From NCBI GenBank assembly GCA_905234205.1, contig CAJOGG010000041.1:5846-21165 (forward strand): a stretch of 15,320 bases of DNA. Reading direction: 5' to 3'. The stretch is from an uncultured Synergistales bacterium (GTDB lineage: Bacteria; Synergistota; Synergistia; Synergistales; Aminobacteriaceae). A program made the translations under genes and the position numbers. Positions 7,336 through 14,705 of this stretch are shown here, piece after piece. Each line of letters begins with the position of its first letter. Within the stretch, counting starts at the first letter, position 1. The notes under the pieces were generated by a model. That model saw only the letters and a list, made by a program, of their open reading frames with translations, made no database searches and had not been told where the DNA came from.

Positions 7336-8773
7336 ATGCTTTAATTGGGTTATCAGGATCGAGTCTGCAATCAAACGTAACATAACCAGGATTTTCGCCG
7401 CGCTCTTTAGCAGGAAGATAACGTTCCCAAAAATCGTTGAACAACTTGAAAATTTCTCTGTGTTTGGCCGCAATGATGAATATCGTAATCAGCACGTATA
7501 CAGCCGATAACACGTCGGTAAATGCCCACAAAGCATCAGCCTCAATGTTATAGAACAGCACGCAAGGAATCATGTAATAGATCATGTAAATTGGCATCAT
7601 CTTTCTATTAGCTTCCGTATCGCCAAACGCATAATTCACGGATTTTTCGCAAGTGTAATACATTCCTATAATCGTCGTCCAAGCAAAAACAGCAATAGCT
7701 ATAGCCGTAAGTTGTCCACCGATTGAGCCATAAGCCGTAGTAAATGCGATTGTCGTTAGAGCTCCTGAGGTTGCCTCGCTAGTGTAGTAAGAGCCAGTTA
7801 TGATAATCGTGAAGGCCGTTATCGTGCAGATAATGAAAGTGTCAAGGAAAACCTCTCCCCAACCCCAAAGCGATTGTCTTACAGGGTGATCAGTCTTCGC
7901 CGGAGCATGTGCGATCATTCCGTAACCTGTGCCAGCATCGTTCGAATAAATTCCCCTTGCGACTCCGTATTGAATGGCATCACGAACTGTTGCGCCCGCA
8001 AATCCTCCTACAGCCGACGCCGGAGTAAATGCACTCTTGAATATCAACGCTATGACTTCAGGAATAGAACGCCAGTTTAGGATTATCACGCCCAAGCCCA
8101 TAAGAATATACAACACCGCCATAACAGGTACAGCCATTGACATAACGTTAGAGATTCTCTTCAGGCCACCCCAAATTGTTACGAGGCAGGTTAAGCCAAT
8201 CACGACGACTGAAATAATACTAGGAACTCCAAAAGCTTCTGACATTGAACTTGTAACGGCTTCAGTCTGTACGCAGCAGGTCCAAGGCCCAAACACGAAG
8301 CAGAACACCGCCAGAACGACCGCACCTCTTTTCCAGCCGAATGCGTTTTTCAGGACGAACGATCTATCACATACGTACTCATTCATTGATTCTTTGTAGT
8401 GCTCTCGATAACGTTGACCGATTATAATTTCGCAAGCCTTTGTTGACATTCCGAAGAACGCGGATATTAACATCCATACCAATGCGCCCGGCCCACCGCT
8501 CACTATAGCAGTAGCAACGCCGCTTATATTTCCAGTGCCTATTGTGTTAGCAAGAGCTGTACATGCCGCACGAAATCCCGAAATTGTCCCTTCACCTTCA
8601 CCGCCCGATTTAATCTGTGAAAAAGTGTTGTGAAAGTTGAACCCGATTTTACGCTGATAACGAAATTTGAAGCATATTGACAACGCTATACCCGTAACGA
8701 GTATTAGAATAGTCATCCATGAGCCCCACATGAAATCGTCCATCATATAGAAAAAATCCGTAATAGCCTTCAT
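7334..8773 (-). CDS. AGCS-family sodium:amino-acid symporter (alanine/glycine carrier type)
   Basis: A 479-residue integral membrane carrier with about ten or eleven hydrophobic segments. Hallmarks of the AGCS family are ALANTIGTGNISGVATAI at about 74-90, and GVARGIYSNDAGTGYG followed by IAHAPAKTDHPVRQSLWG in the middle of the chain. Family members import alanine or glycine with sodium; the true substrate cannot be read from sequence. The ATG at 8773 lies 3 nt beyond the stop of the upstream methyltransferase gene. Its ribosome binding site (AGGAGGG) is inside the last codons of that gene, so the two are normally translationally coupled. Because the upstream gene is frameshifted, coupling from its start would now be lost. 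Pairing with a homocysteine methyltransferase raises the possibility of a methylated or sulphur amino-acid substrate, which is inference only. The length is normal and the frame intact. Confidence 0.92.
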   Translation of the reverse strand: MKAITDFFYMMDDFMWGSWMTILILVTGIALSICFKFRYQRKIGFNFHNTFSQIKSGGEGEGTISGFRAACTALANTIGTGNISGVATAIVSGGPGALVWMLISAFFGMSTKACEIIIGQRYREHYKESMNEYVCDRSFVLKNAFGWKRGAVVLAVFCFVFGPWTCCVQTEAVTSSMSEAFGVPSIISVVVIGLTCLVTIWGGLKRISNVMSMAVPVMAVLYILMGLGVIILNWRSIPEVIALIFKSAFTPASAVGGFAGATVRDAIQYGVARGIYSNDAGTGYGMIAHAPAKTDHPVRQSLWGWGEVFLDTFIICTITAFTIIITGSYYTSEATSGALTTIAFTTAYGSIGGQLTAIAIAVFAWTTIIGMYYTCEKSVNYAFGDTEANRKMMPIYMIYYMIPCVLFYNIEADALWAFTDVLSAVYVLITIFIIAAKHREIFKLFNDFWERYLPAKERGENPGYVTFDCRLDPDNPIKA

Positions 8774-8776
8774 AAT

Positions 8777-9713
8777 TTATCCCTCCTGTAAAAATTTTTT
8801 CCGCGCTTCAACAACTTGCAAGATATGTTTCTCAACAGTCGTACAGCAACCGCCAACCGCACTAGCCCCGGCCTTCATGTAAGACAAAGCATAAGCCCCA
8901 AAATCCAGCGCATTTTCGGAACTCTCAGAAGACCACGTTTTACTGACTGGATCATATACTTCACCGCTATTTGGATATACGGCTATTGGAAGAGTCGTAG
9001 CTGCTTTGAGTTCGTGAATCAGTGATACGATATATTCCGGCTTTGTGCAATTTACGCCAATCATTCGCAAATGAGGGTAGCCCTTGGAAAGTTGTTTAGC
9101 ACAATCTGAAATTAAATTGCCGTTGTTGACGTGTTGACCGTCCTTGCAAGAGAAACTGATCCAGTAATCCGCGCCCAATTCTTCCGCTATAGATGCCTCA
9201 ATCATAACTTCACGCATTAACGGTTGAGTCTCAAACAGCAACAAATCTGCTCCAGCCTCGTGTAACAATTCTGTTCTGCGACGATGAAATTTATACAAGC
9301 CCTCTGAATCAATATCGTAATTGCCAGTGTGCACCATATGGCCCAATCCCTGCTAGGCATAAAGGATAAGAACGCCCTGAAGTTTTTCCCTCGGCCTGCC
9401 ACCATTCTTCGCGAGCCTCAAGAAATATTTTCACAGAACGAGTTATTAATTCTTCAGCTTGCTCTTCAGTGTAGCCGTGTTTCATAAGTCCGGGGATAGT
9501 TGCCTGATAACTGCATGTAATGCCGGAGTCCGCGCCTGCCCGAAAATAATTCAGATGTACTTGCTTTACTAGTTCTGGCTGATTCGCGAGAGTCTTTGCT
9601 GTCCAGAGATCGTTATTCAAATCCGCGCCCAAGTTCTCAAGAGCCGTTGACATAGAGCCGTCAATTATCATGATTCGATTTTGCTTGAGAATTTCATTAA
9701 GAGATGCCTTCAT
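8777..9713 (-). pseudogene. mmuM: Homocysteine S-methyltransferase (MmuM-like), frameshifted by a net 23-nt deletion
   Basis: Two adjacent reading frames together make one homocysteine S-methyltransferase, which transfers a methyl group from S-methylmethionine or SAM to homocysteine to give methionine. The first frame (9713 to 9309) has IIDGSMSTALENLGADLN, AGAD and SYQAT, and runs through AGIGPYGAH before reading out of frame to a TGA at 9309-9311. The second frame carries TGNYDID, FETQPL, GVNCTKPEY, YPNSGEVYDP and GGCCTT, so all three zinc-binding cysteines are present. In E. coli MmuM the joint reads GPYGAYLADGSEYRGDY. Here the eight residues between GPYGA and TGNY are replaced by one nucleotide (9329), a net loss of 23 nt. 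Start ATG 9713 has AAAGGAG upstream. Neither half should work alone: the first lacks the zinc site and the second lacks the N-terminal strands. An assembly error is possible but less likely for a loss of this size. Confidence 0.85.
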
Positions 9714-9733
9714 GGATAGCTCCTTTCATAGTT

Positions 9734-9764
9734 TTGAGTCAACAAATTATTGTATGTGTATAAT
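9734..9764 (+). promoter_or_regulatory. Candidate promoter for the CHR transporter pair
   Basis: A consensus TATAAT (9759-9764) has TTGAGT (9734-9739) 19 nt upstream. Transcription would start near 9771, about 30 nt before the ATG at 9800. The -35 box lies in TTGAGTCAA (9734-9742), a perfect short palindrome that could be an operator half or coincidence. The 86-nt gap is shared with the divergent methyltransferase gene, for which I found no good promoter. Confidence 0.45.
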
Positions 9765-9799
9765 GATAATCTAAATTTGTGTGGAGGGAAAATTCATTA

Positions 9800-10333
9800 A
9801 TGAGACTTCTAATAGATTTATTCATCACGTTCGCGAAAATGGGGGCCGTAACTTTCGGTGGAGGTTATGCGATGCTTCCGATACTTCAACGCGAGATCGT
9901 AGAGAATAAACACTGGGGCACTGACGAAGAACTAGCAGACTATTACGCGATTGGACAATGTACTCCTGGGGTTATCGCTGTGAATGTAGCTACGTTTATC
10001 GGGCGTAAAGTTGCTGGTAACGTTGGAGGAGTTGTAGCGACGTTGGGCGTAGTTTTTCCATCGGTTGTGATAATTTCGCTCTTGGCCGGAGTGATACAGG
10101 CATATTCGAGTCTGGAATGGGTCAAACATGCTTTTGCGGGGGTGCGTGTCTGCGTGTGTGTGTTGATATTTAACGCGGTCGTGAAACTTTTCAGCAAGGC
10201 CATAATTGACAAGAAGACTCTGTGTATTTATTTGCTCGTGCTGATAGCTTCCGTGACTCTCAATCTATCGCCGGTAATATTTGTAGTGTTAGCTGGAGTC
10301 GCCGGAATAATCTTGGGGGTAAAGAAATCATGA
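9800..10333 (+). CDS. CHR-family (chromate transporter) protein, short type, first of a pair
   Basis: A 177-residue membrane protein with one CHR domain: FGGGYAMLPILQREIVE near the N-terminus, then GQCTPGVIAVNVATFIG and about five or six hydrophobic segments. In short-chain CHR systems two such half-size proteins are encoded in tandem and act together; the family name comes from chromate efflux. In an anaerobe the natural substrate may be another oxyanion. I start it at ATG 9800, with GGAGGG (9783-9788) upstream; the GTG at 9779 would place this ribosome binding site inside the gene. The stop overlaps the next start by four bases (ATGA), which implies coupled translation and supports a heteromer. 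The region at about residues 115-122 (VRVCVCVL) is unusually cysteine-rich for a membrane segment. Confidence 0.9.
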   Translation: MRLLIDLFITFAKMGAVTFGGGYAMLPILQREIVENKHWGTDEELADYYAIGQCTPGVIAVNVATFIGRKVAGNVGGVVATLGVVFPSVVIISLLAGVIQAYSSLEWVKHAFAGVRVCVCVLIFNAVVKLFSKAIIDKKTLCIYLLVLIASVTLNLSPVIFVVLAGVAGIILGVKKS

Positions 10334-10887
10334 TGTTGTACGTGAAATTATTTTGGGAGTTCTTCCAGACGGGACTATTTGCAGTCGGTGGAGGTATGGC
10401 AACGTTACCTTTCTTGTATGACATTTCGGACCGTACTGGCTGGTTCACTCACGCGCAACTAGCTGACATGATAGCGGTATCAGAATCGACTCCCGGGCCA
10501 ATCGGCGTGAACATGGCGACTTATTCAGGCTATATTACAGGTGGACTCCCCGGAGCAATAATCGCTACACTTGGCCTAATAACTCCTAGCGTAATAGTAA
10601 TCTTAATCATAGCAGCGTTCTTGTATGCTTTTCATGATAACAAGTATGTGAACGGAGCGTTTTATGGTTTACGTCCGGCGAGTGCAGCAATGATAACTTC
10701 AGCAGGAATTATTCTAGCGCGAGTTGTATTCTTTGCCGGAGACTTCACGAACATGATTAATCTTAAAGCTTTGGCCTTGGCTGTAGCGTTATTAGTGTTC
10801 ACTCACGCGATTAAGTTCACGAAGAAATTACACCCTGTAATCTGGATAGCGTTCTCTGCTGTCGTAGGAATATTATTCGCTTACTAA
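10330..10887 (+). CDS. CHR-family (chromate transporter) protein, short type, second of a pair
   Basis: A 185-residue partner of the preceding gene with the same fold: FAVGGGMATLPFLYDI near the N-terminus, then SESTPGPIGVNMATYSGY, and hydrophobic segments to the C-terminus. The two proteins share the GGG and TPG-I-VN-AT motifs but are clearly different, as in known two-gene short CHR systems. I start it at ATG 10330, which overlaps the upstream stop (ATGA); ATG 10333 is possible. The frame is open upstream to 10222, but that part overlaps the first gene and shows no CHR character. A G-rich stretch (TGGGGG, ending at 10319) may serve as ribosome binding site. Its last 15 bases overlap the end of the convergent acetyltransferase gene, so no terminator separates them. 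Confidence 0.9.
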   Translation: MMLYVKLFWEFFQTGLFAVGGGMATLPFLYDISDRTGWFTHAQLADMIAVSESTPGPIGVNMATYSGYITGGLPGAIIATLGLITPSVIVILIIAAFLYAFHDNKYVNGAFYGLRPASAAMITSAGIILARVVFFAGDFTNMINLKALALAVALLVFTHAIKFTKKLHPVIWIAFSAVVGILFAY

Positions 10888-11505
10888 CTTTCTTAACTCA
10901 TGCTTAACTTTTTCGAGGTCGCTGCATACAAGCAAGGGGATAAGGCGTTGAATCTCGTTTATAGTCTTGTCCCACCATTTCAACTTCAATAACAGGTCAA
11001 TTAATTCATCATCGAATCTTTTCCTGATAACTCGTGCGGGATTTCCAACGGCTATAGTGTAAGGAGGAATGTTGTTACTCACGACGCTGTTAAGTCCTAT
11101 AATTGCTCCGTCCCCTACGTGAACTCCAGGAAGTATCGTTGCATTTTGTCCGATCCATACGTCATTACCAACAACTGTATCTCCCTTTAATGGCAAGTCA
11201 GAAATTTTTGGTGCCTCCTCGTTCCAGCCCTCGAAGATATAAAACGGGAATGTTGACGCGCAATTCATTTGGTGGTTAGCTCCATTCATGACGAACTCAA
11301 CGCCCGCAGCTATCTGACAGAATTTCCCTATGATTAATTTATCGCCGATAAACTCGTAATGATGCGTAACTTGTTCCTGAAAATCTTGGCCAGCGTAGTA
11401 GCTAAATTCTCCGACAATGATATTTGGCTTAGTGATCGTTGGCTTAATGTAGGTTAGTGAAGTAATTTCGTTGATTGGAAAAATTTTATGTGGGTCTGGA
11501 TTCAT
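10873..11505 (-). CDS. Vat-type xenobiotic acetyltransferase (left-handed beta-helix, hexapeptide repeats)
   Basis: A 210-residue cytoplasmic acetyl-CoA-dependent O-acetyltransferase of the xenobiotic class, which includes streptogramin A acetyltransferases (Vat) and CatB-type chloramphenicol acetyltransferases. The match to Vat is strong: DKLIIGKFCQIAAGV at 55-69, FVMNGANHQM at 71-80 with the catalytic His78 (His82 in VatD), PFYIFEGW around 87-94, LPLKGDTVVGNDVWIGQNA at 104-122, and the hexapeptide coil through PGVHVGDGAIIGLNSVV, followed by VGNPARVIRKRF and the C-terminal helix with KWWD. The length is normal. Resistance cannot be claimed from sequence; many chromosomal relatives have unknown substrates. 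The start ATG 11505 has AGGAGG (11511-11516) upstream. A strong terminator lies immediately before that ribosome binding site, an odd placement. The gene end overlaps the convergent CHR gene by 15 bp. Confidence 0.87.
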   Translation of the reverse strand: MNPDPHKIFPINEITSLTYIKPTITKPNIIVGEFSYYAGQDFQEQVTHHYEFIGDKLIIGKFCQIAAGVEFVMNGANHQMNCASTFPFYIFEGWNEEAPKISDLPLKGDTVVGNDVWIGQNATILPGVHVGDGAIIGLNSVVSNNIPPYTIAVGNPARVIRKRFDDELIDLLLKLKWWDKTINEIQRLIPLLVCSDLEKVKHELRKLVSE

Positions 11506-11518
11506 GATTGCCTCCTAT

Positions 11519-11550
11519 AAAAAATCTCCCCTGCCATTAAGACAAGGGAG
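11519..11550 (-). terminator. Rho-independent terminator after ggt, abutting the vat ribosome binding site
   Basis: On the minus strand a 10-bp stem (11541-11550 with 11526-11535, two G-U pairs) and a 5-nt loop are followed by a run of six T (11519-11524). It starts about 18 nt after the ggt stop. Only about two bases separate the T run from the AGGAGG of the acetyltransferase gene, so there is no room for a promoter in between. It is either a leaky terminator or an attenuator controlling vat. Confidence 0.85.
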
Positions 11551-11568
11551 CGAAAAATTTACTCGTTG

Positions 11569-13260
11569 CTAAAATTCCATGCGCGTATCGTGACTGCCGG
11601 TTATCTTGCCTGTCTCGGGATCGATCATGATTGCGTTCACATCGCCCATAAATCCCTGAAGCGAAAGTTTGTAACCCATGCTTACGAGTTCTTCGACGTC
11701 TTTGTTAGTTAAACCGTTGCCGGGTTCGAGCCTCAACTCGTCGGGAAGCCATTGCATATGATAACGTGGGGCACTCACAGCAGCATTGATTGCCATTCTA
11801 CGATCGATAACGTTTGCTATAACCTGAAGGGTAGTTGTGATTATTCGTGAGCCTCCTGGACTTCCAACTACAAGAATCGTTTTGCCATCTTTCGATACGA
11901 TTGAAGGACTCATTGAGCTTAACGGACGCTTGAAAGGTGCGATAGAGTTTGCGTCACCACCGACAAGGCCATAAACGTTAGGCACGCCGGGTTTGATTGA
12001 GAAGTCGTCCATTTCGTTGTTGAGCATAAATCCTGCGCCTTCAACTGCCGCACCAGAGCCCCAAGTCTCGTTGATCGTGTAAGTGATTGCTACAGCGTTC
12101 CCGAATTTATCAACTACGGAGTAATGCGTTGTGTTAGTGCCTTCATGTAATTGAGTTAAGCCCGGTCTTACAAAATCGCTAGGAGTTGCCTTAGTGGGAT
12201 TGATTCTGTCGTAGATTTTCTTCGCGTACTCTTTTGACGTTAATTCAGCTACGGGTACATTCACGAAATCAGGGTCGCCCATGTACTCGCTTCTGTCAGC
12301 GTAAGCTTGTCTCATAGCCTCGGCCATAACGTGAAGAGCTTGTGCGGGTGAAGCAGCCCATAAAGTTCTCATGTCAGCATTTTCCATAACGTTGAGAATT
12401 TCTGCAATGATAGCGCCACCGCTCGAAGGAGGACACATTGAAGTAATCTTATAGCCTCTGTAGTAAGCTGTGCTAGGTTCACGCCATTTGACCTCATACT
12501 TTGCTAGATCCTCACGAGTAATTAATCCGTCGTTGGCCTTCATGTCAGCTTCGATTAATTCAGCCGTCTTGCCCTCATAAAAACCTTTTGGCCCTTCAGC
12601 AGCAATTCTCTTGAGTGTTTCAGCTAGATCAGACTGCACGAAAATTTCTCCGGCCTTGTAGTCAGTTCCGTCGGCTTTCAAGAAATATTTGCGGCCCGTG
12701 GGGAATTTGCTTAACTTATTGTGATTCGCGGCCAAGACTCCAGCTTGACGTTCAGAAATTGGATGACCCTTTTCAGCTAAATTAATAGCAGCGGCCATAA
12801 CTTCATCAAGCTTCTTTGTTCCGAAACGATCTAACATTGCGCTCATACCTGCAACTGTTCCCGGAATACCTGCGGCCTTGTACGTTCTAGTGCTGTTGAG
12901 TGGGATAACGTTGCCTTGTTCGTCAAGATACATATCTCGAGTAGCAGCAGCCGGTGCCATTTCTCTGAAGTCTAGCGCGTAATCGTTGCCATCAGCCGTG
13001 TGAATTACAGCAAAGCCACCGCCTCCTATGTTGCCTGCTTGAGGATGAACTACAGCCAGTGCGTAACCAACCGCAACAGCCGCATCAATAGCATTGCCAC
13101 CGTTATCAAGAACAGCTTGGCCAGCCAAGTCAGCTAAGGGGTGAGTTGATACGGCCATTCCATTTCCATTGCTCTGGATCAAAGCATTATCTGGTGCAGC
13201 AAAAACGATTGATGAGGTTACGAGGCAAATTAATAACGCGATAACAAAACGTTTTGTCAT
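11569..13260 (-). CDS. ggt: Gamma-glutamyltransferase (glutathione hydrolase), exported
   Basis: A 563-residue precursor of the Ntn-hydrolase that cleaves gamma-glutamyl bonds of glutathione and related compounds, outside the cytoplasmic membrane. The signal peptide ends near AFA/AP at about residue 22. The substrate-binding LDFREMAP is at about 97-104 (Arg99, equivalent to E. coli Arg114). Autocleavage occurs before Thr377 in NTTHYSVVD, giving a large subunit and a small subunit of about 187 residues. NNEMDDFS (about 414-421), PLSSMSPSIV and GSPGGSRI follow, all canonical. The length is normal and no key residue is missing. The ATG at 13260 is chosen over the TTG at 13263 because AGGAGGT (13268-13274) is then 7 nt away. 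It follows the P1 peptidase gene by 23 nt, probably in one operon, and ends at a clear terminator. The likely role is scavenging glutamate, cysteine-glycine or gamma-glutamyl peptides. Confidence 0.95.
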   Translation of the reverse strand: MTKRFVIALLICLVTSSIVFAAPDNALIQSNGNGMAVSTHPLADLAGQAVLDNGGNAIDAAVAVGYALAVVHPQAGNIGGGGFAVIHTADGNDYALDFREMAPAAATRDMYLDEQGNVIPLNSTRTYKAAGIPGTVAGMSAMLDRFGTKKLDEVMAAAINLAEKGHPISERQAGVLAANHNKLSKFPTGRKYFLKADGTDYKAGEIFVQSDLAETLKRIAAEGPKGFYEGKTAELIEADMKANDGLITREDLAKYEVKWREPSTAYYRGYKITSMCPPSSGGAIIAEILNVMENADMRTLWAASPAQALHVMAEAMRQAYADRSEYMGDPDFVNVPVAELTSKEYAKKIYDRINPTKATPSDFVRPGLTQLHEGTNTTHYSVVDKFGNAVAITYTINETWGSGAAVEGAGFMLNNEMDDFSIKPGVPNVYGLVGGDANSIAPFKRPLSSMSPSIVSKDGKTILVVGSPGGSRIITTTLQVIANVIDRRMAINAAVSAPRYHMQWLPDELRLEPGNGLTNKDVEELVSMGYKLSLQGFMGDVNAIMIDPETGKITGSHDTRMEF

Positions 13261-13283
13261 CAATAAAACCTCCTGCGAAAATT

Positions 13284-14246
13284 TTACCCTCCTATAATAT
13301 CAGAGGCCGCCGGAAATCCATATGCGCTATTTGCTTGTTTGATTGCTTTTGTGATTGCTTCACTGACAACTTCAGCCGCTAACGTTCCTACGAGATCCAT
13401 ATCTGCTTTAACATTTCCAACTGACACCGCGTAAATACTATCGCCATCAGCAGAAGTGTGTACAGGATTTATTGAACGCGCATAACCATCGTGAGCCATG
13501 CCGGCTATCTTGCATAATTGAGGCTTTGAGAAATTTGCGTTGGTCATGACAACAGCTATAGTAGTGTTGCTCGTGAATTTGTTCTCCTGAATCTTAACGT
13601 TAGCTTTCATGTAATCAACGGTGCTGCGTAATCGCGTCTTGTCCTCGGTCAATAACCCGGCTATTTGTTTTCCTGTCTTATGGTCGAAAATATCACCCAG
13701 CGCATTCACAACTACAACAGCAGCAATTTTTAACTCGCCTAGTTCAAGTTCACAGCTACCTATTCCGGATTTCATGCAAGTGTTCATTCCAGCGATCTTG
13801 CCCACAGTTGCGCCACAACCTGCCCCAAAATTTCCGTCCCTGTAGTTTGGAGAATCAAAAGCAATTTTCGCAGCCTCATACCCCATTTCAGAGTCAGGCC
13901 TTGTGAATGTATCTCCTACTGTTAAATCGAATATATCGGACTGAACAACTAAAGGGACTCGCGTAACTCCGACATCAAAGCCAATCTTACGTTCCTCAAG
14001 ATATTTCATAACGCCGTTAGCCGTTCCAAGACCAAAAGCACTTCCGCCAGCTATCATTATCGCATGAATCTTTTCAGCCGCCATCAATGGATTCAATAGT
14101 TGAGTTTCACGAGAAGCAGGGCCGCCTCCACGAACATCAAGACCAGCCCTCATACCCTCCTCGCAAATAAATACAGTGCAACCTGTACCGGCTTTAACGT
14201 CCTCAACTTGACCGATACGAATATGATTTAGAAATTTTCCGTTCAT
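13284..14246 (-). CDS. P1-family peptidase (DmpA/NylC-type Ntn-hydrolase, S58)
   Basis: A 320-residue cytoplasmic protein (no signal peptide) of the self-processing family that includes DmpA aminopeptidase, beta-aminopeptidase BapA and nylon hydrolase NylC. Diagnostic segments are AGGSAFGLGTANGV at about 66-79, GNFGAGCGATVGK at about 138-150 (usually T rather than C at the middle position), AAVVVVNALGDI around 175-186 (Asn181), and SNTTIAVVMTNA around 226-237. By analogy with NylC, autocleavage before Thr228 would free the catalytic nucleophile. Substrates in this branch are mostly unknown small peptides or amides. The ATG at 14246 is chosen because GAGGTGGAG precedes it; an in-frame TTG at 14261 would put this ribosome binding site inside the gene. 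It lies 11 nt after the flavodoxin stop and 23 nt before ggt, so the three genes look like one operon. Two Ntn-hydrolases acting on peptide-like bonds side by side suggests a shared substrate pathway. Confidence 0.9.
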   Translation of the reverse strand: MNGKFLNHIRIGQVEDVKAGTGCTVFICEEGMRAGLDVRGGGPASRETQLLNPLMAAEKIHAIMIAGGSAFGLGTANGVMKYLEERKIGFDVGVTRVPLVVQSDIFDLTVGDTFTRPDSEMGYEAAKIAFDSPNYRDGNFGAGCGATVGKIAGMNTCMKSGIGSCELELGELKIAAVVVVNALGDIFDHKTGKQIAGLLTEDKTRLRSTVDYMKANVKIQENKFTSNTTIAVVMTNANFSKPQLCKIAGMAHDGYARSINPVHTSADGDSIYAVSVGNVKADMDLVGTLAAEVVSEAITKAIKQANSAYGFPAASDIIGG

Positions 14247-14257
14247 TTCTCCACCTC

Positions 14258-14671
14258 TCAATTCATTATCGTTGCTCCAGGCGCGCTAGACTGTAACTCC
14301 TGAACAGCTTTCCCGAATCCACTGCCGCCAGACGTTGCGAACAAGATTATCGTTTTGCCCGTGAAGTCGTAACTTTCAAGAAATGTGTTAATGATCGTCG
14401 GCGCCACGTACCACCAAATTGGGAAGCCAATGAATATAACGTCGTGCGATTTTATATCAGCGTCCTTATTTGCGAGTTCAGGGCGTGAAGTTTTATCCTT
14501 CATTTCTATACTGCTGCGTGAGGCGCTGTTGTTCCAGTTTAAGTCAGCCGTCGTGTACGGAGTTTTCGGGGTGATTGCGTATAAATCTGCGTCAATTGCT
14601 TGTGCCAATTTTTGCGCTACACTTCCTGTCGTGCCTGTTGCTGAGAAATAAGCCACTAACTTTTTACTCAT
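14258..14671 (-). CDS. Flavodoxin-family FMN protein, C-terminally short
   Basis: A 137-residue flavodoxin-like protein. The FMN phosphate loop is SATGTTGS at residues 10-17, and the flavin-contact segments are FIGFPIWWYVAPTI at about 80-93 and FATSGGSGFGKAV at about 111-123. It resembles the group of stand-alone flavodoxins often called putative NAD(P)H or quinone oxidoreductases, which are usually about 20 residues longer and end with a last helix after a segment of the type GxxLN. Here the chain stops at APGATIMN, so that helix is missing. The start ATG 14671 has AAAGGAG 9 nt upstream. The gene leads the flavodoxin-peptidase-ggt run and has a MerR-type promoter, which suits an oxidative or electrophile stress role. 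Function may be reduced by the truncation, but the FMN site is intact. Confidence 0.85.
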   Translation of the reverse strand: MSKKLVAYFSATGTTGSVAQKLAQAIDADLYAITPKTPYTTADLNWNNSASRSSIEMKDKTSRPELANKDADIKSHDVIFIGFPIWWYVAPTIINTFLESYDFTGKTIILFATSGGSGFGKAVQELQSSAPGATIMN

Positions 14672-14705
14672 AGTTACATGCTCCTTTGGTCATTATGATT
14701 CGCGG

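Noticed and set aside
7974..8399. 141-codon open frame on the plus strand inside the symporter gene
   Set aside because: Antisense to conserved AGCS motifs; Thr/Ile/Ala-rich translation is a typical shadow of a membrane-protein gene.
8777..9346. The 3' part of the methyltransferase as an independent short gene starting within the joint
   Set aside because: No ribosome binding site precedes its first start codon, and it lacks the N-terminal strands of the barrel; it is the continuation of the frameshifted gene.
9309..9713. Programmed ribosomal frameshift as explanation for the split methyltransferase
   Set aside because: No slippery heptamer is evident at the joint, and about eight conserved residues are missing, which a frameshift alone would not restore.
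10222..10329. Upstream in-frame extension of the second CHR gene
   Set aside because: It overlaps the first CHR gene, its translation has no CHR character, and the ATGA overlap start at 10330 matches the family N-terminus.
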